Source: Oxalicibacterium solurbis (lineage in GTDB: Bacteria > Pseudomonadota > Gammaproteobacteria > Burkholderiales > Burkholderiaceae_D). Taken from it: a stretch of 64,000 nucleotides of DNA. The notes beneath the pieces were generated by a model. It was not told the origin of the DNA. It ran no database searches and was given only the letters and a program-made list of their open reading frames with translations. Shown here piece after piece: positions 56,409 through 64,000 of the stretch. Numbering within the stretch: position 1 is the first letter of the stretch; each line of letters starts with the position of its first letter. The stretch spans positions 1 to 64,000 of the forward strand of contig NZ_BMDP01000004.1 of NCBI RefSeq assembly GCF_014635845.1, in the 5' to 3' direction. The position numbers were made by a program, and so were the translations under genes.

Positions 56409-57509
56409 TCAGACGTCCAGATGGCGGCGATACCATTCGTGGAAGTGCTGCATGCCGTCTTCCATCGGCGACTGGTATGGGCCGACTTCGTTGACGCCGC
56501 GCTCGAGCAGGATCTTGCGGCCGGCATCCATGCGCAGCGCGATCTCGTCGTCTTCCTCGCAGGTTTCCATGTAGGCCGCGCGTTCGGCTTCGACAAATTC
56601 GCGCTCGAACAGCACGATCTCTTCCGGATAGTAGAACTCGACGACGTTGCGCGTCTTTTGCGGCCCCATCGGCCACAGCGTCGAGACTACCAGCACGTGC
56701 GGATACCACTCGACCATGATGTTCGGATACAGCGTCAGCCAGATCGCGCCGTAGGGCGGCGCTTCGCCGTTGCGGTAGTTGAGCACGGCTTCCTGCCATT
56801 TCTTGTAGGCGGCCGAGCCCGATTTCGACAGCGCGTGGTTCACGCCGACGGTCTGTACGCTGTAGTGCTCGCCGAATTCCCAGCGCAGATCGTCGCAGGT
56901 GACGAAGTTGCCCAGGCCCGGATGGAAGGGTTCGACGTGGTAATCCTCCAGATAGACTTCGATGAAGGTTTTCCAGTTGTAATCGCAGTCGTGCACTTCG
57001 ACGTGGTCCAGCATGTAGCCGCTGAAATCGAGATCCTTGGTCACGCTGAGCCTGGACAGGATCTGCGCGACATCGACGCCGTTGCGTTCGAACAGCAGGC
57101 CGTTCCAGCTTTGCAGCGGTGTTTTCGACAGGTTCAGGCACGGCGTTTCGCCGAAATGCGGCGCGCCGATCAGTTCGCCCTTCAGATCGTAGGTCCAGCG
57201 ATGCAGCGGGCACACCAGTGTGTTGGCATTGCCGCGGCCGTCGAACATCTTGGCCTGGCGATGACGGCAGACATTGGACAGCAATTCGATGCCTTGCTGG
57301 TTGCGCACCAGCATGCGACCTTCGTTTTCCCAGGCGAGCGTGGCGTAGTCGCCGACGTTCGGCACCATCAGTTCGTGACCGGCGTAGCGCGGGCCCTTCA
57401 GGAACAGCTGCTGATTTTCGCGCTGCAGGAGCGCGTCGTCGAAATAGACGTTGACAGGAAGTTGCGCGTTCGAGCGCGCCAGTTTGGCGAGACTAGCCAG
57501 ATCGGACAT
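56409..57509 (-). CDS. Rieske non-heme iron oxygenase, alpha subunit
   Basis: A 366-residue aromatic-ring-hydroxylating-type oxygenase component. The Rieske [2Fe-2S] ligands are C81, H83, C100 and H103 (VCRHRQAKM and LVCPLHRW). The mononuclear iron site shows FIEVYLEDYHVEPFHPG with H191 and H196; the third ligand is probably an Asp in the C-terminal part. No beta subunit, ferredoxin or reductase gene is near, so partners must lie elsewhere. It is divergent from the xseB-ispA-dxs operon across a 379-base gap. Substrate unknown. Confidence 0.92.
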   Translation of the reverse strand: MSDLASLAKLARSNAQLPVNVYFDDALLQRENQQLFLKGPRYAGHELMVPNVGDYATLAWENEGRMLVRNQQGIELLSNVCRHRQAKMFDGRGNANTLVCPLHRWTYDLKGELIGAPHFGETPCLNLSKTPLQSWNGLLFERNGVDVAQILSRLSVTKDLDFSGYMLDHVEVHDCDYNWKTFIEVYLEDYHVEPFHPGLGNFVTCDDLRWEFGEHYSVQTVGVNHALSKSGSAAYKKWQEAVLNYRNGEAPPYGAIWLTLYPNIMVEWYPHVLVVSTLWPMGPQKTRNVVEFYYPEEIVLFEREFVEAERAAYMETCEEDDEIALRMDAGRKILLERGVNEVGPYQSPMEDGMQHFHEWYRRHLDV

Positions 57510-57888
57510 TCCCCTACCCCCAAATTAATTTGCACCAACCTAAGAGAGAAAGAATCCGCAAAAACCAAGTTCAAACGAAGTGAAGAGGGCAATTTTGGAC
57601 AGAACCGCAGATTATAGCCGAAGCACCCCTCGCGGGCTACCCTGCAGACATTGTTGAACCAGGGAAACCGCTGTTTTCAAGCGGTTTGGTTGGCAAAAAC
57701 AAAACGTTTCATCGCAGGAAATTCGGCACGCGGCTTCGCTGGTGCGCCAGTGCAACATGGCACTTCAGGCATCGTTTTTCAATTCGGGTTTCCTTCAGGA
57801 TGTCCAATGCGGATGGTTGAAGGGTGTTTTGCCAGCCGTATCGGGTGGATTGCACTAAAATAACGGGCTAAACCTTTTTCCGGTCGTC
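57510..57888. other. Divergent intergenic region between the oxygenase gene and xseB
   Basis: A 379-base gap that must hold promoters for both directions. I see one clean hairpin, AAACCGCT/AGCGGTTT (57665-57672 and 57680-57687), without a T-run, and a TAAAAT (57856-57861) near xseB whose -35 partner is poor. No coding sequence is convincing. Confidence 0.4.
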
Positions 57889-58146
57889 ATGTCAAAAAAA
57901 CAGTCCGCTTCTGCCGAAATGCAGCCGTCATCGTTCGAAGAAGCGATGGCGGAACTCGAACAACTGGTTGCGCGCATGGAAGCGGGCGAGCTGCCGCTGG
58001 AAGCGTCGGTCGCCGCGTACAAGCGCGGTTCGGAATTGGTCAAGTATTGCGCCGCGCAGCTGGAGAAGGTCGACAGCCAGGTCAAGGTGCTGGAAGGCGA
58101 GATGCTGAAGCCTTTCAGCGCGGATTCCGCCGGAGCGGATGAATGA
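57889..58146 (+). CDS. xseB: Exodeoxyribonuclease VII small subunit
   Basis: Accessory subunit of exonuclease VII, 85 residues. SSFEEAMAELEQLVARMEAGELPLEASVAAYKRG is the signature of the family and forms the coiled coil that binds the large subunit. Its stop overlaps the ispA start by four bases (ATGA). The large subunit gene xseA is not in the window. Confidence 0.95.
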   Translation: MSKKQSASAEMQPSSFEEAMAELEQLVARMEAGELPLEASVAAYKRGSELVKYCAAQLEKVDSQVKVLEGEMLKPFSADSAGADE

Positions 58147-59036
58147 CGACGATGCCATCGTTCGATCAATGGATGAAAGCGGTGCAGGCGGAAATGGAAG
58201 ACGCCTTGCTGCGTCATCTGCCGGCTACACAACAGATTCCGGTGCGCCTGCATGAAGCCATGCACTACGCGGTACTGGACGGCGGCAAGCGCGTGCGTCC
58301 GCTGCTGGTGCATGCGGCCGGCGCGCTGTTCGATGCCGATGCGCGCGAACTGCAGCGCGCGGCTGCTGCCGTCGAAATGATTCACGCATACTCGCTGGTG
58401 CATGACGACATGCCGTGCATGGACGACGACGCGCTGCGCCGCGGCAAGCCGACCGTGCATGTGCAGTACGACGAAGCGTGCGCGCTGCTGGTCGGCGATG
58501 CGTTGCAGTCGCAGGCATTCGATGTGCTGTCTTCCGGCAATCTGCCGCCGGAGCGGCAGCTGGCGATGGTGCGCCTGCTGGCGCAAGCATCGGGTTCGCT
58601 CGGCATGTGCGGCGGGCAGGCGATCGATCTCGATAGCGTCGGCTTGCAACTGACGCTGGAAGAACTGGAACGCATGCACCAACTGAAGACGGGCGCACTG
58701 TTGCGCGTATCAGTGCTGCTGGGGGCATTGGCGGGCAAGGCGCTGAACGATGACGAAACGGCGGCGCTGGATGCGTACGCGGCGGCGACCGGCCTGGCGT
58801 TCCAGGTGGTCGACGACGTGCTGGATGCAACGGCTGATTCGGCCACGCTCGGCAAGACGGCCGGCAAGGATGCGGCAGACAACAAGCCGACGTACGTGTC
58901 TATCCTCGGCCTCGAGCAGTCGCGTGCACTGGCGGAACAACTGTGTGTCGATGCCCATCGCGCACTGCAACCATTCGGAGAAAAAGCACGGCGTCTGCGC
59001 GAACTCGCAGACCTGATCGTGCAGCGGAAGGCATAG
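58143..59036 (+). CDS. ispA: Farnesyl diphosphate synthase
   Basis: Condenses C5 isoprenoid units to C15. It has 297 residues. The first aspartate-rich motif is DDMPCMDDD at 88-96 (the bacterial type with two extra residues), the second DDVLD near 225. [14 protein letters not shown] and [10 protein letters not shown] are also typical. Start overlaps xseB by four bases; dxs starts two bases after its stop, so translation of the three is closely coupled. Confidence 0.95.
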   Translation: MTTMPSFDQWMKAVQAEMEDALLRHLPATQQIPVRLHEAMHYAVLDGGKRVRPLLVHAAGALFDADARELQRAAAAVEMIHAYSLVHDDMPCMDDDALRRGKPTVHVQYDEACALLVGDALQSQAFDVLSSGNLPPERQLAMVRLLAQASGSLGMCGGQAIDLDSVGLQLTLEELERMHQLKTGALLRVSVLLGALAGKALNDDETAALDAYAAATGLAFQVVDDVLDATADSATLGKTAGKDAADNKPTYVSILGLEQSRALAEQLCVDAHRALQPFGEKARRLRELADLIVQRKA

Positions 59037-59037
59037 C

Positions 59038-60909
59038 ATGGATTTGCTTCAGACTATCAACGACCCGGCGGACGTCCGGAAACTGTCGCGCCAGCAACTG
59101 AAACAGTTGGCCGACGAACTGCGCGCCTACGTGCTGGAATCGGTATCGAAGACCGGCGGGCATCTGTCGTCCAATCTCGGCACCGTCGAGCTGACGATCG
59201 CCTTGCACGCCATCTTCAATACGCCGGAAGATCGCATCGTCTGGGATGTGGGCCATCAAACCTATCCGCACAAGATCCTGACCGGTCGTCGCGACCGCAT
59301 GCATTCGCTGCGCCAGCTGGACGGCATTTCGGGTTTCCCGCGCCGCGAGGAAAGCAAATACGACACCTTCGGCACCGCGCATTCGTCGACGTCGATTTCG
59401 GCCGCGCTCGGCATGGCGCTGGCAGCCAAGACCAAGGGCGAGCAGCGCCACGCGATTGCCGTCATCGGCGACGGTGCGATGACGGCCGGCATGGCATTCG
59501 AGGCATTGAACAATGCCGGCGTCCATGACGACATCAACCTGCTGGTCGTGCTCAACGACAACGACATGTCGATCTCGCCGCCGGTCGGTGCGTTGAACCG
59601 TTATCTGGCACGCCTGCTGTCCGGCCAGTTTTACGCCGCCGCAAAGAACGTCGGCAAGAGTGTACTGCCGGCGCCGGTGCGTGAACTGGCGAAGCGCATC
59701 GAGGAACATGCGAAGGGCATGATCGTGCCGGCCACCATGTTCGAGGAATTCGGCTTCAACTACATCGGCCCGATCGACGGCCACGATCTCGATTCGCTGA
59801 TCCCGACGCTGCAGAACCTGAAGCATCTGAAAGGCCCGCAGTTCCTGCATGTCGTCACGCGCAAGGGGCAGGGCTACAAGCTGGCCGAGGCCGATCCTGT
59901 GCTGTATCACGGCCCCGGCAAGTTCGATCCGGCCGAAGGCATCAAGCCGGCCGCCACGACCAAGGTGACCTACACCAGCGTGTTCGGCGACTGGCTGTGC
60001 GACATGGCGGCAGCCGACAAGCGGCTGGTCGGTATCACGCCGGCGATGCGCGAAGGCTCCGGCATGGTCGAGTTCGAGCGTCGCTTCCCGGATCGCTACT
60101 ACGACGTCGGCATTGCCGAGCAGCATGCAGTGACGTTTGCCGGCGGCATGGCGACCGAAGGCTTGAAGCCGGTCGTCGCGATCTATTCGACCTTCCTGCA
60201 GCGCGGCTACGATCAGCTGATCCACGACGTTGCTCTACAGGATCTCGACGTAACGTTCGCGCTGGATCGCTCCGGTCTGGTCGGTGCCGATGGCGCGACG
60301 CATGCCGGCAACTACGATATCGCCTACCTGCGCTGCATTCCGAACATGGTGGTCATGGCCGCGTCCGACGAAAACGAGTGCCGCCGGATGCTCTCGACGG
60401 CTTTCCAATACAATGGTCCTGCTTCGGTGCGTTATCCGCGCGGCTCCGGCGTCGGCGTCACAGTCGACAAGACGCTGGAAACGATTCCGCTGGGTACCGG
60501 CGAAGTGCGCCGTGAAGGACGCGGCATCGCGATCCTGGCGTTCGGCACGATGGTCGCGCCTAGTCTGACGGCAGGCGACGAACTGGATGCGACAGTCGCC
60601 AACATGCGTTTCGTCAAGCCGCTGGACGTCGAACTGCTCAAGCGCCTGGCCGCGACGCACGATGCGCTGGTTACGGTCGAGGAAGGTTCGATCATGGGGG
60701 GCGCCGGTTCGGCCGTGGCGGAAGCGCTGGCGGCAGAAGGCATTGTCAAGCCGCTATTGCATCTGGGCCTGCCGGACCAATTTATCGATCATGGCGATGC
60801 CGGCAAGCTGCTGTCGCTATGCGGACTGGATGCAAAAGGAATCGCCACTTCGATTCGACAACGTTTTTCCAAAGACGAGCCAAGACTGGTCGTCAACAAC
60901 AAGCAGTAA
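59038..60909 (+). CDS. dxs: 1-deoxy-D-xylulose-5-phosphate synthase
   Basis: First enzyme of the non-mevalonate isoprenoid pathway, joining pyruvate and glyceraldehyde 3-phosphate with thiamine diphosphate. It has 623 residues. [17 protein letters not shown] starts the thiamine domain, the Mg-diphosphate motif is [15 protein letters not shown] near 142, and [15 protein letters not shown] near 357 carries the catalytic glutamate. The transketolase C-terminal domain follows. Placed directly behind ispA, an efficient arrangement for isoprenoid supply. Confidence 0.97.
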   Translation: MDLLQTINDPADVRKLSRQQLKQLADELRAYVLESVSKTGGHLSSNLGTVELTIALHAIFNTPEDRIVWDVGHQTYPHKILTGRRDRMHSLRQLDGISGFPRREESKYDTFGTAHSSTSISAALGMALAAKTKGEQRHAIAVIGDGAMTAGMAFEALNNAGVHDDINLLVVLNDNDMSISPPVGALNRYLARLLSGQFYAAAKNVGKSVLPAPVRELAKRIEEHAKGMIVPATMFEEFGFNYIGPIDGHDLDSLIPTLQNLKHLKGPQFLHVVTRKGQGYKLAEADPVLYHGPGKFDPAEGIKPAATTKVTYTSVFGDWLCDMAAADKRLVGITPAMREGSGMVEFERRFPDRYYDVGIAEQHAVTFAGGMATEGLKPVVAIYSTFLQRGYDQLIHDVALQDLDVTFALDRSGLVGADGATHAGNYDIAYLRCIPNMVVMAASDENECRRMLSTAFQYNGPASVRYPRGSGVGVTVDKTLETIPLGTGEVRREGRGIAILAFGTMVAPSLTAGDELDATVANMRFVKPLDVELLKRLAATHDALVTVEEGSIMGGAGSAVAEALAAEGIVKPLLHLGLPDQFIDHGDAGKLLSLCGLDAKGIATSIRQRFSKDEPRLVVNNKQ

Positions 60910-60953
60910 GGCAGTACTTATTTCGGCTTCGTGCCGACAGGACAGGTTTCACC

Positions 60954-61760
60954 ATGAATACTCGCGATCCCGGCTTGAGCGCCATGCCCGATGTGCAAGC
61001 TACACCGGACACTCGTCACATCGTCATTCAGCGTGTCGGCGTCAAAGGCGTGCGTTATCCGCTGACCGTCAAAACCTCCGCCGGCACGCAACCATCGGTC
61101 GGTACGTGGAACATGTATGTGCATCTGGCTGAAGAGCAGAAAGGCACGCACATGTCGCGCTTCATCGCGCTGCTGGAAGATATGCAAGGCCCGCTGGACG
61201 TGCCTGCATTCAGCAAACTGATGCATGACATGCTGGCTTTGCTGGAAGCGAACGCCGGCCGTATCGAAGTATCGTTCCCGTATTTCATCAACAAGACGGC
61301 GCCGGTTTCCGGCGTGCAGAGCCTGATGGATTACGAAGTCGGCCTGGCCGGCGAACTGAAGAACGGCAAGCTGGAGATCACGCTGAAAGTGCTGGTGCCG
61401 GTCACCAGTCTGTGCCCGTGCTCGAAGAAGATTTCTGCCTACGGTGCGCACAACCAGCGTTCGCACATCACCGTGCACGCGTTGATGGATGGCGAGTTCG
61501 TGGTGGAGGATTTGATCGCGAAGATCGAGGCGCAGGCTTCGTGCGAGCTGTATGGTTTGCTGAAGCGGCCGGATGAGAAGTATGTGACCGAGCGTGCGTA
61601 TGACAATCCGAAGTTCGTCGAGGATCTGGTGCGGGATGTGGCGGTGATGCTGAACAACGAGGCTGGTGTGCTGGCTTATACGTTGGAGGCGGAGAATTTC
61701 GAGTCGATTCACAATCATTCGGCTTATGCGGTGATTGAAAAGGATAAGCGGGTGAAGTGA
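60954..61760 (+). CDS. folE2: GTP cyclohydrolase FolE2 (type IB)
   Basis: First step of folate synthesis from GTP, in the metal-flexible version of the enzyme. It has 268 residues. [37 protein letters not shown] and the central [21 protein letters not shown] are hallmarks; the first Cys of LCPCSK is the metal ligand. ATG 60954 was chosen; the longer in-frame stretch overlaps dxs. FolE2 is often zinc-regulated, but no Zur-like operator was seen in the 44-base gap. It ends the xseB-ispA-dxs-folE2 run, followed by a terminator. Confidence 0.95.
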   Translation: MNTRDPGLSAMPDVQATPDTRHIVIQRVGVKGVRYPLTVKTSAGTQPSVGTWNMYVHLAEEQKGTHMSRFIALLEDMQGPLDVPAFSKLMHDMLALLEANAGRIEVSFPYFINKTAPVSGVQSLMDYEVGLAGELKNGKLEITLKVLVPVTSLCPCSKKISAYGAHNQRSHITVHALMDGEFVVEDLIAKIEAQASCELYGLLKRPDEKYVTERAYDNPKFVEDLVRDVAVMLNNEAGVLAYTLEAENFESIHNHSAYAVIEKDKRVK

Positions 61761-61784
61761 AGTTTGGCTTTGCCTGAATAAAAG

Positions 61785-61812
61785 AATGCCGCTTGATTAA
61801 GCGGCATTTTTG
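61785..61812 (+). terminator. Terminator of folE2
   Basis: AATGCCGCT, loop TGATTA, AGCGGCATT followed by TTTTGTTT, 25 bases past the folE2 stop. Confidence 0.92.
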
Positions 61813-61853
61813 TTTGGTGTTCTTGTTGCGTTTTGTTGTAGTTGGTGAAGGTG

Positions 61854-62409
61854 TTTCTTCGTGGGGAATGGGGTTGCCGGGAGTGGCCCGGCGGCCACCT
61901 ACTTTCTTTGCTTCGCCAAAGAAAGTAGGCAAAGAAAGGCGACCGCAAGACGTTGCCCGCTACGCGGGTTCCCAAGTCAGGCGATGATCAGCCGGGGTCG
62001 CAAACCAACTCGCTTCGCTCAAACATGTTTGCGCCCTTTATCCGTCTGATCATCGCCTGCCTTGGCAACGTCTCCAGCGGGGAAAGACGCTAATCCTCGC
62101 CTGCGGCATCGGGATTGGCTAAAAAACAGAACCGTTGTTCGCAGTTTTGGATGGCAATGCCGAAGGCGAGCCGTCCAGGAAGTCTCCGCTGGGGCGCTGC
62201 CGATTGGGCAATACGGAAAATGGAAAAAGAAACGGGCGTTGTCTGAGCGAAGCGAGTTTCGCCCGTTTCCCATTTTTCGCATTGCTCAATCGGGCACCCC
62301 GAAGGGGCAGCGTCTTGCGGTCGCCTTCTTTGGCTTACTTTTCTTGGCGAGACAAGAAAAGTGAGCGGCTGCCGGGCCGCCCCCGGCAACTCCATTTCCT
62401 ACGAAGAAA
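61854..62409. repeat. 556-bp palindromic non-coding element (two inverted copies of a structured module)
   Basis: The outermost 105 bases of each end (61854-61958 and 62305-62409) are reverse complements without gaps; I count 85 of 105 matches. Similarity continues inward to the centre near 62132: CTCGCCTGCGGCAT (62096) against ATGCCGAAGGCGAG (62157). Each copy holds a 13-bp hairpin at 61909-61940 and 62325-62356, a GC hairpin near 61956-61968 and 62297-62307, and a long stem-loop at 61978-62059 and 62198-62296. Both big loops carry the same 15 bases (AACTCGCTTCGCTCA, inverted in the second copy). Short open frames across it show no protein-like features. No terminal direct repeats are visible. 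Confidence 0.75.
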
Positions 62410-62448
62410 TAACGCTCTTGTTATCGCAAGCCGCAAGAAGAAAAACAG

Positions 62449-63000
62449 TCATCTTTCCCTCTCCCGCTCCCACAAAACATCCCCACCACCCCCAAACCGA
62501 TTCAACACCCTCGCCACCACAAACATCAAATCCGACAACCGATTCAAATATCGTCGCGGATTCTCGTTCAACGTCTCCACACGCCCTAAAGCCACAACCA
62601 TCCGCTCAGCACGCCGACAAACCGTCCGGCAAACATGCGCCTGCGATGCCGCCCGCGACCCGGCCGGCAGAATGAATTCCTTCAGCGGCGGCAGATCCGC
62701 GTTGTACTTCGCCAGCAATGCATCGAGTCGCGCCACATGCGCATCGTCGATCAGCGCATAACCGGGAATGCACAGCTCCCCGCCGAGATCGAACAGATCG
62801 TGCTGGATCGATACCAGCTCCTCGCGCAGCGCAGCAGGCAGTTCTTCGCACAACAACAGGCCGACATGCGAATTCAGTTCGTCCACGTCGCCCATCGCCT
62901 GCACGCGCAAGGCATCCTTGCCGGTGCGGCTGCCGTCGCCCAGGCCGGTCGTGCCGTCATCGCCGGTGCGTGTGGCGATCTTTGAAAGTCGGTTACCCAT
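62449..63000 (-). CDS. Cob(I)yrinic acid a,c-diamide adenosyltransferase (PduO/MMAB type)
   Basis: Adds the adenosyl group to reduced cobalamin. It has 183 residues of the PduO-type fold. KIATRTGDDGTTGLGDGSRTGKD is the N-terminal ATP-binding loop, DELNSHVGLLL and FDLGGELCIPG follow, and CRRAERMVVAL with NENPRRYLNRLSDLMFVVARVLN forms the conserved RRAER and NRLSD helices. ATG 63000 fits the family; the longer in-frame start 63120 was rejected. It stands alone with no cobalamin riboswitch visible upstream. The palindromic element begins 40 bases past its stop. Confidence 0.93.
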   Translation of the reverse strand: MGNRLSKIATRTGDDGTTGLGDGSRTGKDALRVQAMGDVDELNSHVGLLLCEELPAALREELVSIQHDLFDLGGELCIPGYALIDDAHVARLDALLAKYNADLPPLKEFILPAGSRAASQAHVCRTVCRRAERMVVALGRVETLNENPRRYLNRLSDLMFVVARVLNRFGGGGDVLWERERER

Positions 63001-63190
63001 GATGCAGTAGAGTTGGTTGCAGAGAATGCGAGGATACGGGAAAACCGCCGGAAAAACTGCAGGGAAAGCTGCCATCGCGGCCATGCGATGCATGCCTAAA
63101 ATGACAGTTTCCGACTGCAAAACCGGGGCGCAGAACGATGTTGCCGCCGAACCGGTAAAATCCTGTTATTAATCACTAACGCAGGATGCA

Positions 63191-64000
63191 ATGGCCATCA
63201 GACTTCCTCCCGTTCATGCTCTTTCCGCATTCGAGGCAGCGGCACGTCACGGTTCGTTCGCGATCGCCGCTGAAGAGTTGTGCATTACACCATCGGCCTT
63301 TTCGCATCGTATCCGCCTGCTCGAGGAATTCGTCGGCGAACGCCTGTTCGTGCGCGACGGCCGCAGCGTCAGCCTGACTGAATTCGGTCGGCGCTATCTG
63401 GATGTGGTGCGCGATGCGCTGCGTTCGCTGGCCGAATTTCCGCTGCCGTATCGCAATGCGCCGGCGCAGCCACGCGTCAAGGTGACGGTGCCGCCGACGT
63501 TTGCACGCTATCTGTTCCTGCCGCATCTGCATGAGTTCATGGCGCAGCAATCGGACGTGACGATCGAAACCTATCTGTCGGTGCCGCTGTACGACATGAG
63601 CTTGTCCGAAACCGACGTCGAGGTACGTTTCGGTGCCGGCAAGTATCCGGACATGGTGACGGAAAAACTGTTCGAAGAACCGGTGTTCCCGGTGGCCAGT
63701 CCTGCGTATCTGGAGAAGATCGGCGGCCTGGAAAAGCCGATCGATCTGAAGAAAGCGCAATTGCTGCGTTCCGCGCTGGAACCATGGCAATCGTGGTTCG
63801 AGGCAGCCGGTCTCGATTGGCCTGAGCCGGTGAACGGTTTGCGCTTCGACGATCTCGGTCTGCTGCTGGAAGCCGTGCGCCATGGTTATGGTGTCGCACT
63901 GGCGCGCGGACACTTTGCCAGCGAGATGATTCGCAAGGGCGAGATGGTGCCGTTGTTCGATATCAAGCTTGCCACACCGCAGCATGCCTACTATCTCGTC
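63191..64000 (+). CDS. LysR family transcriptional regulator (GcvA-like), cut by window end
   Basis: The first 270 residues of a LysR-type regulator with no stop before the window ends. MAIRLPPVHALSAFEAAARH opens the winged helix-turn-helix, with GSFAIAAEELCITPSAFSHRIRLLE as the recognition region and GERLFVRDGRSVSLTEFGRRYL as the wing. The effector domain runs VKVTVPPTFARYLFLPHLHEF onward and matches the GcvA-like subgroup (PLYDMSLSETDVEVRFG). A modest GCAGGA site precedes the ATG. It is divergent from the adenosyltransferase gene; target unknown. Confidence 0.9.
   Translation, partial: MAIRLPPVHALSAFEAAARHGSFAIAAEELCITPSAFSHRIRLLEEFVGERLFVRDGRSVSLTEFGRRYLDVVRDALRSLAEFPLPYRNAPAQPRVKVTVPPTFARYLFLPHLHEFMAQQSDVTIETYLSVPLYDMSLSETDVEVRFGAGKYPDMVTEKLFEEPVFPVASPAYLEKIGGLEKPIDLKKAQLLRSALEPWQSWFEAAGLDWPEPVNGLRFDDLGLLLEAVRHGYGVALARGHFASEMIRKGEMVPLFDIKLATPQHAYYLV

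Noticed and set aside
61793-62395. Several open frames of 60-100 codons across the palindromic element
   Set aside because: They follow from the repeat's base composition on both strands, have no protein-like motifs and mirror each other through the inverted repeat.
63001-63190. Cobalamin riboswitch before the adenosyltransferase gene
   Set aside because: The gap is under 200 bases and shows no B12-box-like conserved sequence.

Overview
The window looks like chromosomal DNA of a betaproteobacterium, most likely Burkholderiales of the Oxalobacteraceae type (Herminiimonas-like). This is inferred from gene orders I associate with that group (dusB-fis-purH-ruvCAB, rplM-rpsI-argC-erpA, xseB-ispA-dxs, thrB beside polA and uvrD), from tandem Burkholderia/Neisseria-type porins, from a Coq7-type ubiquinone hydroxylase and from moderately high GC. 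No sequence search was possible. I saw no prophage, insertion sequence, integrase or CRISPR array.

Layout. 1-314: end of an rRNA operon (23S tail, 5S, terminator). 631-744: tRNA-Thr(CGT) with terminator. 0.8-4.2 kb: sugar/glycerol genes (glpK, an SMP-30 lactonase-like gene and a divergent beta-hydroxyacid dehydrogenase). 4.4-10.5 kb: a small orphan gene, an M20 amidohydrolase, fadD, a YciA-like thioesterase and an ATM1-type ABC exporter. 10.6-13.7 kb: a complete Glt-type amino-acid ABC importer. 13.8-15.7 kb: pyrC and a DUF3025 gene. 15.8-20.8 kb: four consecutive trimeric porin genes on the minus strand. 21-27.3 kb: coq7, OsmC, rplM-rpsI, argC, a coiled-coil membrane protein with a bactofilin, erpA and anmK. 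27.4-32 kb: an M23 peptidase, tyrS, dtd, a PEBP-family gene and a histidine phosphatase. 32.2-37.7 kb: dusB-fis-purH-ruvC-ruvA-ruvB. 37.9-44.9 kb: a hydratase, a chemoreceptor, an EEP-family hydrolase, valS and a small Pmp3-like protein. 44.9-52.5 kb: uvrD, a BPSS1780-type membrane protein, thrB, a DUF2782 protein and polA. 52.6-57.5 kb: a dienelactone hydrolase, a ZIP transporter, a sulfurtransferase, an EamA permease and a Rieske oxygenase. 57.9-61.8 kb: xseB-ispA-dxs-folE2. 61.85-62.41 kb: a large non-coding palindromic element. 62.4-64 kb: a cobalamin adenosyltransferase and a LysR-type regulator cut by the window end.

Most genes are housekeeping. The less ordinary signals lie between genes. 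(1) A 556-bp near-perfect inverted duplication at 61854-62409 has two copies of a module whose hairpin stems differ in sequence but keep their pairing, while the loops stay conserved. (2) Phased 11-bp direct repeats resembling PhoB boxes lie upstream of two of the four porins, with four units in one case. (3) The fis-purH gap is strongly structured, with a 13-bp perfect inverted repeat. (4) A terminator-like hairpin abuts the anmK start. (5) The ZIP gene may start at ATC.

Functional links. The isoprenoid block (ispA, dxs) supplies precursors for ubiquinone, which coq7 hydroxylates. The bactofilin pair, the M23 peptidase and anmK all concern the cell wall or its recycling. RuvABC, UvrD, PolA and exonuclease VII form a dispersed DNA-repair set.
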